From NCBI GenBank assembly GCA_000697455.1, contig JNET01032418.1, forward strand, positions 1 through 41,929: a DNA stretch of 41,929 nt. The letters are read 5' to 3'. The stretch comes from Basidiobolus heterosporus B8920 (Eukaryota > Basidiobolomycota > Basidiobolomycetes > Basidiobolales > Basidiobolaceae). Numbering within the stretch: the first letter of the stretch is position 1; every line of letters begins with the position of its first letter. Below the pieces are notes generated by a model, which did not search any database, had not been told where the DNA came from, and was given only the letters and a program-made list of their open reading frames with translations. Made by a program: the position numbers and the translations under genes. Below, one piece after another: positions 1 through 10,350 of this stretch.

Positions 1-207
1 ATATTTGGTATAGCTCTGACTCATTTAACGCATTTTGCTACTATGATGATCACTAGACATTACCATTACCTCTTTCCGCCTTATAATATCCTAGAACACA
101 ACAAATACATAACCTGACAAAATCTACTAATTAAATAATGGAACATTTGTAAGCAATGATGAGATAAGTTCAGATCTATTGGTTTATTATTAGCAAAAAT
201 ACAGAGA

Positions 208-744
208 TTAAAAAGCCAGGATACCAGTGGGAGCCAGAGAAGGAAAGCTCCAATCTCTTTGAAACTTGTCCAAATCCGGATCTGTGAAAGTATCCAAGTA
301 AACTGGCCTGAAGCCACCCTCTGGGTTAGCACAACCACTGACTTTTCTTTGCTCAGCCATATATTCACAGGAAAAGTCATAGGCATCGCTCAGATTAAAA
401 GCTTTGAAACCACCACCATCGATACTGGACCATCTCTTGAGACACTCTGACTGGCTCAGCTCTGGGAATTGAATACTTGCTGAGCGGCAAATCCCCAGCA
501 TGCACATAGCATATTCATACTCGCAGGCTATCTTGCTATGATCACAAGTTCTTATGCAACGGTCACGGTAAGTACAGCACACAGCAATATTGCTGTTAGG
601 ATATCTCTGGGCCAATCGTTGACAGCCAAGCTCTTTTGTGGGCTTACTGACCGTTGGGCAAACCAAAGGTGGCAAGTCGGATGCCTGAGATGCAACCAAC
701 AGAGCATTTAGCAACAGACCTGCGATAACTGAAAAGCCATACAT
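208..744 (-). CDS. Secreted group-XII phospholipase A2-like protein, probably inactive
   Basis: Single-exon, 178 residues. Residues 1-21 form a typical signal peptide (hydrophobic core GLLLNALLVA, small residues SQAS at the likely cleavage site), so the product is probably secreted or lumenal. The region CCTYRDRCIRTC...SKIAC...CMLGIC (about residues 56-87) follows the cysteine spacing of the active-site helix of group XII secreted PLA2, whose pattern is CCxxHDxC. Here the catalytic His is Arg60 (codon at 565-567), while the following Asp61 is kept. The upstream calcium-loop region is also degenerate, with only a GC remnant. By analogy with vertebrate PLA2G12B, which also lost this His, I infer a non-catalytic binding or structural role. 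The family call rests on cysteine pattern and local similarity only. Start chosen as the ATG that begins the signal peptide. Confidence 0.7.
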   Translation of the reverse strand: MYGFSVIAGLLLNALLVASQASDLPPLVCPTVSKPTKELGCQRLAQRYPNSNIAVCCTYRDRCIRTCDHSKIACEYEYAMCMLGICRSASIQFPELSQSECLKRWSSIDGGGFKAFNLSDAYDFSCEYMAEQRKVSGCANPEGGFRPVYLDTFTDPDLDKFQRDWSFPSLAPTGILAF

Positions 745-1752
745 GGTGGGAGCAAGAGAGTAAAATGCTGAGCGGCTTTTGTCAGCCCGGTGGTCAGCTT
801 TTATTTACACAGCGTGTTCTTGTTTTGCCACAAGGATGATACATGTTTGACGGTGATATCTGCAAAGAAAAAGATTTCAATCGCTGCCCTATCCATACGT
901 ACCAGTGAAACGGACTGAAAATTGATGTTTCAAACCCAACCATCCTCATTTGCCCTCTTTGATTTGTCTTTTACAGATGGTAGTATTTATTAGTCAAGAT
1001 TTGTTGCTAAACCTGGATGATTAGGAATTGGGTTAAAGTTTGGTTAGTAAAATTACCCACTTTATTTCAACCTAATTTAACTCTTGACTATCGCATTGTC
1101 TTTAATTCTTCGAAAAATACTATATTTTTAAAAGCGGAGACCAGAAAGGAGGCGACTGTTTCCGTAACCGTTGCCAAACCTCGATCACGTACAAATAATG
1201 GAATACTCGGGATGAACATCCGATTTCTCCAGAATTCACGGACTTACTTTGGTAGCAGGCGGGTAGCGTGCTACGGGGATTGACCAAACAGTATTGTACG
1301 TGTCCTTGATCGGATCTACAGAAACAGTCATACGTATACGTCAATGCCACCCATCTTTCGAACGAATGCTCAGAATTTTCATCTCTACACTTGTCAACAT
1401 CAGGGCCAATATCAGACCAATACATCCAGACTCGACCCTTGTGATTGTACAGTGATTTGGAATAAGAGCATATATATATATATAGCATTATCGATCATTT
1501 GCTTTGGAATTTAATCTATACCAATAACGGGAATGGTGGATCTCCATAAGGAACTGGTAATCCGCAACAAATCATAAATGTCAATATAAAGAGCTAAAAT
1601 TGATCAACCTATTCTCGATTATATTCTTGATTTTTCGGGTTAGCTCTGTAACTTAATTCCTTCATTTTCTTATACATTTCAATCTTAAATACCATAACTT
1701 TGTATTTTTCTTTGCTTCCTCGACTTTTAACCTTTGAATTCGCTTCTCATAT
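745..1752. other. Intergenic region between divergent PLA2-like and P4-ATPase genes
   Basis: About 1 kb between two genes transcribed apart, so it should hold both promoters. It contains a short TA dinucleotide run near 1470-1484 and a Cys-containing open frame on the minus strand (1120-1488, discussed in the findings). No RNA gene was recognised. Confidence 0.5.
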
Positions 1753-4700
1753 ATGCTAACCCCGCATCACAAAGAAGAGGATACCTCTTCATTGGCCTCA
1801 ACACAGATATCTACAACAAGTGGTGTGGCCCGCATCCCTCCCACTTCACGGCCTTCTTTTCGAACACAACGCTTTAACAATAGTAGCACTAGTATAGTCA
1901 CCGGCCCAGAATTGGTTAGACGAGAAACAAACGAGGTTCGATATGAGGTTGTGTTCAACGAGCCGGACGTTAACTTAAAGGAAAAATACCATTATACAAC
2001 AAACTATGTTAGAACGACAAAATATACCATTTTAACGTTTCTACCCAAGAATTTATTTTATCAAGTAAGTTTCGGGTCAAGCAAAGGACTTATTCCAAAC
2101 CAAAATACTCTATTGCTAACTCTATTTGTACCGATTTCTCCGTTTTCTTCTTGACTCAAAAATAGTTCCGAAGATTTTATAATTTATATTTCTTACTTGG
2201 AACCATTTTTGTTGCCATCGAACCATCTCTAGAGCCAATCACCCAAATTCTACCTTTGGTTTTTGTGTTAGCCGTTACTGCGATTAAAGACGCACTCGAG
2301 GATTATGTATGTGGCTTTCACAAGTTTAGGATATTCCGACCAGACCTAACTTCAAAGCACATTGACTAATATCAAACATGCATATTAACTTGTATCTAGA
2401 AACGATACAAACAAGATAAGCTTGCCAATAACCAAGTATACGAAATCGTACGTGATGGGAATCTGGAAGATATTGTCTGCAAAAGTATTGTGCCAGGGAA
2501 TATTGTGAGTATATACATATGATGACCTATTTTACGAGATATTAATTCTAATCTGATTGGGAAATTCTAGCTGAAAATTCATAAAAATGAGAAACTTCCG
2601 GCCGATTTAATGATTCTAAGTACTAGTACTGATGACGACACTTGCTTTGTGGAGACTGTAGAGTTGGATGGAGAGACAAACCTAAAACGTAAATTAGCAG
2701 TACCGTTTACTCACAAATCAGATACACCAGAGGTAAGATACTTATTTTGGTATTCGATTTGCTCAGAAATTCAAAGGCTAATTGATTTGGAAAATTAGAA
2801 AATTACCAGTATTCATGGACGAGTTCAATGTGAAGAGCCCAACGAAAGGCTGACTTCATTCGATGGACGTGCTATTGTTCATGATCAGAACGGAGATAGT
2901 GTAGAACCACTTGTACTGGACAACATGTTATTGCGAGGAACTATACTAAGAAATACCGACTATATTTACGGTGTAGCGATATACGTTGGCTCAGATACCA
3001 AGATCTTCCGGTAAGTATTAAGCTATTTCGTAAATAGATAGAGAAGCTAACGTTTCGACTATCCTAGGAACCTCAAAAACTCCAAACTTAAATTCTCAAC
3101 CATGGAGAGGAAGCTAAATAGAATGTTGCTATGGATTTTTGGGTTCAATCTTTTCTTGTTGGTTTCAAGTATTTGTCTAGAATACATTCCTTCGGTAAGC
3201 CTTTACACAACCTGCATGGAGCTCCCTCATTAACCATCCCTCCCTTACATGTAGAATGCACAAAGAAATTATTCTTTCCCAAATGCGTGGTATCTGGTGA
3301 CTCCTTATGAGAAATCAACCAAGGGGAAGGTAAACTATGTACCACTATCTAATCTATTAGAGGATCTCTTTCTGACTTTTAAAATCAACAGAGTGTAGTC
3401 GCGGACTTTATGGCATTCTTTGTAATCTACACTTACGTAATTCCTATATCAGTGTTCGTAACTGTTGAAATTGTTCGTGTGGTACAAATTCTCTTCATGA
3501 ATTGGGATGATCTGATGAAGGCACCCAATGGAGACCGAATGAAACCTCAAAGTTCGAACTTGAATGAGGATCTTGGTGTAGTGGAATACATTTTTTCGGA
3601 TAAAACTGGCACACTTACTCAGAATATCATGAAATTATCCCACTGGTGCATCGGGAAAAGATTGCTCAGCGAACTTAAGCATCCTGGTTCGCTGTTTAAA
3701 CGTTTATCAAATCTAGATAATTCTTCTCAAAATACGAAAGATTTGACCAACACTTACTGTCGAGCACTAGTCTTGTGCCATGAGGTTATGACGGTGGAGA
3801 ATGAGGAAACCGGTGAAATAGACTATGAATCCCCATCCCCTGACGAGATAGCCATCGTCTCTGCACTGAAGGAAAACAAGATAGAACTACTGTCTAGGAG
3901 GAAAGACAACATGACCATCTCATATCTCGGAGAGGAGATAAACTATCCAGTATTGAATGTATTGGAATTTAATTCGGACAGAAAACGTATGTCAGTCATT
4001 GTGAAAACGGAGGATGGGATAGAGTTGTATTGTAAAGGTGCTGATAACATCATCCTAAGTAGACTCAAGGACGGTCAGGATGCGGAAGGAGCTATCTCGG
4101 CCTTGGATCACTTTTCCGACAGCGGTTTACGTACCTTAATGGTTGCCTGGAGAAAACTCGACCCTGAAGTATATGAACACTTTAAAACCGAATACGAGTA
4201 TGCAGAAAGAGCTATCTCTGATCGCCCCAAGAAACTAGCTCAGGCTTGTGAGATGGTTGAAAGGGATTTGCTACTGTTAGGATGTACAGCTATCGAAGAC
4301 AAACTGCAAGACAAAGTCCCTGAAACTATCGAGTATTTACTTAAATGTGACATCAAGATTTGGCTGTTAACTGGAGATAAGCAAGAAACCGCCATTAAAA
4401 TCGGGAAATCTTCCAGATTACTTTCAGCGGACATGGAAGTGATGATTTTAAATGGACGCTCGGAAATTGATTGTCAAAAGAAAATGACCAAGATCGAGAC
4501 TTTTCTGGCTACTCAGGAAACCAACGTTAACGCACTTGTGGTCAATGGCGAAGCCTTGGTGCATATACTTGGTAAAGATGAATTGATCGACAGCTTCTTG
4601 AAAATCGCAGAAATGTGCCACTCAGTAATTTGCTGTCGAGTCACACCATTACAAAAATCTCTGGTTGTGAGAATCGTCAAGAAGAGACTTCAAAAGGTCA

Positions 4701-5671
4701 CACTTGCTATAGGCGATGGTGCCAATGATGTAAGTATGATACAAGAAGCACATGTCGGTATAGGAATCAAGGGTATGGAGGGTGCACAGGCTGTCCGTGC
4801 TAGTGATTACTCTTTTAATGAATTCAAATCTCTTCGGAGATTACTATCTGTGCATGGACGATTTTCCCACCTAAGAATTGCCGAAATGATCTATTACTCC
4901 TTTTACAAGAGTATTGCACTCATCACAGTTCAATATTGGTTTGGCATCCAGAGTGCCTGGTCCGGTCAATCCATCTATATTGATGTCTTCCTAACTCTTT
5001 GGAATGTCATATTCACATGCATCCCACCGATTGCCGCCGCCATTTTCGATAAAGATATTGCTGAAGAGAAGATTGCGCAGTACCCTCGCCTCTACAAAGA
5101 AGTCAAGGATGGATGCTATTGGAATGGCAAACTATGGATTTATTGGGGCTTCTCGTCCTTGTGGCATTCCGCTGCAGTATATATGATCATCTCCTTAATA
5201 CAACAATATGGCAGTTTTTTCGGGGATGGCCAGACGATGGATATCCGAATGCAAGCCTTCTTAGCTGATTCCATGATCCTAATTGTGGTTTATGTGAAAT
5301 TTTTCTTGATGGTCCACTATTGGGTTTGGCCTACATACGTGACTTTACTACTAAGTCTTATCGTGTACCTTCTCTTCTTTTATGTGGGTGAATTCATAGG
5401 CTTCCTGGATAAAGGAGTGTTTGTGGCCATGCACAGAATGCCCGATTACTATTTAGCCATTTTTTTGGGAAGTGTACTCGCACTCTTACCCGATTTGATG
5501 GTCGGCTACATCACCCGCACATTCTGGCCGAACGATGTTCATATCATACAGGAGGAGAGCATCACATGTCCTCATCTCAATCCACCGTCGGTAACCGACT
5601 CTGAGGATACAGCCTCCTCACAACCACCCATGTCCCAAACAAATCGTCGGGCTTCGCTGCTGACCATCTGA
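1753..5671 (+). CDS. P4-type ATPase (phospholipid flippase catalytic subunit)
   Basis: Eight exons: 1753-2064, 2166-2306, 2400-2504, 2571-2732, 2799-3010, 3068-3194, 3255-3329, 3392-5671. Together they give 1137 residues, the usual size for a P4-ATPase. Family knowledge: these pumps move phospholipids from the outer/lumenal to the cytosolic leaflet, usually with a Cdc50 partner. Visible motifs are the actuator DGET (about 219-222), the membrane motif IPISVFVTVE (P4 PISL equivalent), the phosphorylation loop DKTGTLTQN with Asp near residue 448, the nucleotide-domain YCKGADNII, TGDKQETA, and the hinge GDGANDVSMIQ. Two N-terminal membrane segments precede the actuator and about six hydrophobic segments follow the hinge. 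The C-tail is Ser/Thr/Pro-rich. Some residues before the phosphorylation motif differ from the Drs2/ATP8A consensus (LGVVEYIF instead of LGQIEYIF), so I leave the subfamily open. Confidence 0.95.
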
Positions 5672-6082
5672 GCGAAAGAGAGGAGTTCACCAGTATTACC
5701 AAATACTTTCAATCCTATGAGCATGTATATTCCTTAATTCATCTGGGGGAGTAACTTGTCAAATACAGCATAGATCAGTTTATACACAAGTTAATTATTT
5801 GGTGATTTGTTTCATTGTTCAATCCGTCAGACATTCGGTCAAGTTAGAGATCAAAATTTTATATACTAGGGAAATGACAGCTGAACAGATAGACACTAAT
5901 CTAATCAAGAATAATACTCCCTGGATGTGACTTTAGTGGTGAGAGCTTTCCAAAATACAACGGGTACCAGCACCTCTTTAAATATGTGAATGATGAATGA
6001 TTTTGTAAATAGTATCAGGCGGTTGTATACCAGGATGAATGCAATATAACCCTAATCAGTTCTCTTAGGTGTTAATGCGCAC
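5672..6082. other. Convergent intergenic region
   Basis: AT-rich sequence between the stops of the P4-ATPase (+) and the HERP-like gene (-). It should carry both 3' ends. No further gene is visible. Confidence 0.5.
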
Positions 6083-7465
6083 TCAAAACATTTCATTTTC
6101 AATATCTTCAGCTGGAATGTCTCGAATCTGATCACTAGGGATGATTGACCTGAAGAACGTGAAGACTGCAACTTTAAGAATACCCAATGTATCCTGGGGT
6201 GGCTCTTGTAGATGAGTGTCTTGCTGGGATGGCTGGTTTTCCTGTTGTTGAGATTGAGATTGAGGTTGTTGTGGTTGTGGTTGTGGTTGTGGCTGTGTCT
6301 GTGTCTGTGGCTGCTGGGTTGGATTTGGGTTCGGAAGTGGTGGCTGACCTGGGTTCTGATGATTTGGTGGAAATATGTCGGGTGGGTTTCTAGGGTTCAA
6401 TTGGTTCAATTGGTTGATTTGTACGCGCACAACACGCAGTCTACCAGTTTGATACCTACGAATCGATTTTAGTGGTTGTCACTTACGATGAACATACTAA
6501 TTCTAATAATATACGAATACTTACAAGTAGATCACCATACAGACTAACGAAATAAGTATCATCCTTTCAAAGCTTGCCCCCTGGCCAAACAGATATGCAA
6601 AGAAAACCAATCTGAATACCAGCCATAAGGAATGCACTGCTTGACGATGTCGTTGGGCCCCGTTCATCTCAGGAGGAATTAGATTTGGAGGCATCGGTGC
6701 CATGAGTGGCTCAGGAGCCTCTAGAGGATTAGCGATACCAGGCCCATAATTCATCGGATATCCAATGTTTGGGGGTAATTGGTTTGGTGTTTGCATTAGG
6801 TAAGGTAGACCACTGGATAACTGTTAGCACTTTGTGATTACAGTAGTGTTATGTATTTACTTTACTTACTTTATCAAAACATATTGATACTGGTACGATA
6901 AGCCCAGGTTGGTCACCAAATGAGGAGGAATGGCAGCATTTTCAGGTAGTGTGCCGAAAGCGGAACCAGCAGTAGCTGGCGGAGAAGCAGTTGGAGCTTG
7001 ATAAAAGGAGTTTTCGAAGGGTTCATCAAATTGTGACTGGAAGCGCTGACGGAGAGAGTTGGCTGCATTAAGGCCATAAGTGCTAGAGACTTGGTTAGCA
7101 AAAGTAGAACAGGTTTGGGGTTGTAGTTCCGAGGTAAGGCCTGATTTCACCACCAAGTGGAAGACTTGAGGAGCAGATAAATCAACCTATAATAGCAAGT
7201 CATTAAATGTGGTAGACAAAATGACAAAAGATTTAAAGGCTACCTTCTTAAATATATCTTTAATTACTTCCTCATTGGCTAGAATCTTTCCCTGAAAAAT
7301 CAACCGCTGATCCTCGAGGCTTGGATGCGCTTCTAAGGTGTCGTGTATTTGTTGCTTGATGGAAGTGATGTTGGCTTCAGGGGTAGTATTTATGTGATAA
7401 TCTTTGGGGATTGAACTGTTAGGTGATCGCACATAAATCTGTATTACACAATCCGAGGAACTCAT
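6083..7465 (-). CDS. HERP/HERPUD-like ubiquitin-domain ER membrane protein
   Basis: Four exons on the minus strand: 7465-7244, 7186-6870, 6812-6525, 6455-6083, giving 399 residues. Exon 1 and the start of exon 2 encode a ubiquitin-like fold (VIQIYVRSP..., LIFQGKIL, VFHLVVKSG). Exon 3 ends in a hydrophobic hairpin (WLVFRLVFFAYLF and MILISLVCMVIYL, about residues 230-277). Exon 4 is a Gln/Pro-rich linker followed by a C-terminal segment ILKVAVFTFFRSIIP. That order (UBL, hairpin, Pro-rich linker, terminal hydrophobic helix before a short tail) is the architecture of HERP. HERP proteins scaffold the Hrd1 ubiquitin ligase in ER-associated degradation; a role here is inferred. The ATG at 7463-7465 is used; a GTG just upstream is not needed. 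The exon 2/3 junction uses acceptor ATCCAG, because the nearer acceptor would create a stop. Confidence 0.75.
6245..6325 (+). repeat. Degenerate TTGTGG/TGTGTC hexamer repeat encoding Gln/Pro
   Basis: A short run of GTGGTTGTGGTTGTGG-like units drifts into TGTGTCTGTGTCTGTGG. On the minus strand it encodes the alternating Gln, Pro, Thr and Ser stretch of the HERP-like linker. The units keep the frame, and length variation between strains is likely. Confidence 0.75.
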
Positions 7466-7706
7466 CACAAAAAGACTCTGAGGGATTTCAAGAAGTAGTA
7501 AGAAATTCTTAAAAAATGATGGTTGGAGAGTATAGCAAAGAAGTTAATAGAGTTAAGAGGCTTGGGGGAACAGCTACCTCGTTAAAGAAAGTGTATTAGT
7601 TGATGATGATGGCAAATTGAGATTTAAAGGAATTTCTGCTTGAATCGGATTTTAAATATAAATCTAGGAAGTACTAGTGAAGACTGAATGTATTACAACA
7701 TTATGA

Positions 7707-7883
7707 TTATACAGCCAGATGTTGCATAATGATTGGATAAAATGGAAAGGTGCTCTCATGTTATCGAAGAGGTGGGTCGCTGATCAGCTTACTAAGTCAC
7801 TCAATCTGGGTATCCATTTGATGGGTAAATTCACCCGATTTGCATGGAATCTTCTACACGAACGAAAAAGTTCATGGAAGTAA
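7707..7883 (+). mobile_element. Relic of a Ty1/copia retrotransposon: C-terminal end of the RNase H region
   Basis: An open frame of 58 codons with no good start ends at a TAA (7881-7883). It contains WVADQLTKSLN, close to the (V/A)AD(I/Q)LTK(P/S)L signature that lies at the very end of copia pol after RNase H. It continues with GKFTRFAWNLL, similar in kind to the KF..L ending of such polyproteins. The upstream frame is closed by a stop at 7704-7706, and I see no protease, integrase or reverse transcriptase around it. It is therefore a small degenerate fragment lying in the divergent promoter region of the HERP-like gene and MID1. The call rests on one motif and should be taken as moderate. 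Confidence 0.5.
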
Positions 7884-8151
7884 CAATGACGATTGTCTTC
7901 AGAGATGAAACGAAACAATCAGTAAGATTATTGTTTTCGCTATATGTGTGTTGTGCTTGTTTGAAAATAGTAAAGCAGTCTAACATTTCAAGTCTTATGT
8001 ACCATATTTAGCAGTTCTCTGTTGTGTATGGCAACTGTGTCCTAATTTCTGATAAGTTTGATGTTAAAATTTGAGGACTCGGAAAATCTCAGCAAAGGTG
8101 ATTACTACGACAATAGTTAGCATTTACTCAGTTTTGACTGAACACAACACA

Positions 8152-9712
8152 ATGAGAATTAGGTCGTTGTTGTATAGTGCATTCCTTATTCTCATTACCC
8201 TCAAACTATCCACTGCTTCCCCGCTTGTTACTACACCTTTAGTTAAAAATTCTATTGTTGCAGGGGACATTGGGGCTGGTGAGACAGCAAACTATTATTA
8301 TAACACTTTAGAATCCTCAAATCTTTTTCTTAGCGATACTTCTGCACCTAAAGCGTACAACCTATACATCACTCTATCTACATGCTCTCTACCAGAGTAT
8401 ACAAAGCAACCTAAACCACTGGAGTTATATATTTCACAAACCGACTCTACCCCAGGCCCTGATACACTTGTCACTCCTGACTCCGAGTTGAAATTCAAAA
8501 AGGAGGTGGATTTAGAATATGTACGCTTGGTTGTAGAAAATTTTTCCCCTTCTAAAACTCTCTACGTCGGGGTTCACGCCCCTATTCTCGAAAACGTCAA
8601 ATCCGGAGAGAACCTTTGGCAATATGAGCTGAGTGTGTCCACTACAGGTATTGTTTACATATTCCTTTTAGTTTGGCCTTAGAATCTTCTCTCAAGAAAT
8701 TTTCTATAATACCTAGGCTTTATGGAGAGTGAAAGTGGTACCCCAGTCACGTTTCATGATGCGGATCATAACGCCGCAACTTTTTCCATACCTCATGAAA
8801 AAAAACAAAATATCCTTAAAGCATACGTTCTCCCAGAAAAAGAGAACCTCACTTGGATGCCGCTCTGCATGTTATCTAAAAAATCGCTGAAATCCTTTCA
8901 CGTCAAGAGAGACCTATCGCAGGAATCGATTCGCTTTCGTGTTGACGATCTCGATGTCAACTCAAAATATCGAATCTATCATGTTGAGGAGTCTACCGGC
9001 CCTACTCAATACAGGCGAATAACAAGGGGGGTATCTTTTGGTACAGCGCAAGCAGGTAAATATCAATATCTTAATAGGGTTATCAGTGTGTTAGGTTCAA
9101 CACTAACGCAAAATATCAGAGAGTAATTGTGTGGTAATCCAGCCCACAAAGTTTTGTACTGAGGTGAACTACGCTGTACCGGCACTAAACAACGGCACCA
9201 ACCAAACGACACTTGCAAATATGTATGACGACTATGCTTACAATATATTTCTACAATTCAATGCTACTTTACAACGGTTTGATTGTAGTACTGTTTATTC
9301 TCCATTGCGAAATTGTAGGGATTGCCAAAAAGCGTATCATACTTGGGTGTGTGCTACCACTATTCCTAGATGTACTAATGGGAAACCGCCCGGTGGTGAG
9401 GCCCCAGGCTTACAGTACCGTACCGATAATCCATCATATCCAGTGGGACCCTTCTTTCTCAATGAAACCAACTCTTTCACAGAGTACTTGCCGTGTTTGG
9501 ATGTTTGTTGGGAGGTGGTTCGAAGTTGTCCAGCATTTTTCCAATTCAGTTGCCCAAGTCCGGATCCATCGAACGTAGACTATGGCGTTGCACCAAATTG
9601 CAACAATTTCACCGTTCTAAGCGTTTCCAAGGGATCAGGTTTATCAACTGACCACATCTACCTCTACGCACTACTCACAACGTTCATCACCGCCCTTAGT
9701 CAGATACTCTAA
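8152..9712 (+). CDS. MID1: MID1-type stretch-activated calcium channel regulatory subunit
   Basis: Three exons: 8152-8647, 8717-9055, 9120-9712, giving 475 residues. The start is the ATG that opens a signal peptide (MRIRSLLYSAFLILITLKLSTAS). A long N-glycosylated beta-rich ectodomain follows. The C-terminal third holds the conserved fungal cysteine-rich region: CTEVNYAVP, then LRNCRDCQKAYHTWVCATTIPRC, and further Cys in the segment DVCWEVVRSCPAFFQFSCP. The protein ends in a hydrophobic tail (IYLYALLTTFITALSQIL), compatible with a GPI signal or terminal membrane helix. In yeasts Mid1 partners the Cch1 channel at the plasma membrane for high-affinity calcium uptake. The exon 3 acceptor ATCAG at 9119 was chosen because it alone keeps frame into NCVVIQPTKFC. 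Confidence 0.92.
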
Positions 9713-10350
9713 GTATACTGTTGATGGTCATTATTTCTAGGTTATCTCATTGTTGTCCAGATTCCACCACTTCCGTCTAGTTAACACTATATGTGTACCT
9801 CATTCATTTAATATGTAAGATACTTCACAGGCCAACGTGACAAGTTCAAAATCCCTAACCAATTCTGCCTGAATAAAGTCTCAATGCTTGAAGACCATCC
9901 ACGTAGTGGAAGCAAACAAATCTGCTTAGTTTTTATTAAGTGAAGCATTCCAAGAAATCAAAGCCATCACAATCGAAATAAGACACTTCTTTGGGATAGG
10001 ATTAAAGAGACGAATATAGAAAAAATAAGGAAAAAGATCGAACATCAGACAATGCAAGAGAATGTGGGTCAAAGGCACACATCCTTGCCAAAGGAAAGTT
10101 GCATTAAGAACAATATGGATGTATACACAGAATGCGAAAATCGTGATGTCAAGAGTGGATTTTGTCCGGATTTAAAATAGTTAGTCAAGTGGAAATTACG
10201 TACAACAATGACATAAGAACACTTTCTAAGTACATTTCACTTTCAAATAAAGATCTTCAAGTTGAATTTTCTTCTGAAGCCCTGGATTTCATGTACTCGA
10301 AAGTGAATTCACATCAAGTAAACGCTTATCCAGAGGCTATCTTTAGAGTA
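9713..10350. other. Convergent intergenic region
   Basis: About 640 bp between MID1 (+) and GID1 (-). The longest frame, near 10162-10356, has no convincing start or family match. I see no RNA gene or repeat. Confidence 0.5.

Noticed and set aside
6187-6472. Plus-strand Val/Trp/Leu-rich frames over the repeat at 6245-6325
   Set aside because: They are antisense translations of the Gln/Pro repeat of the HERP-like gene.
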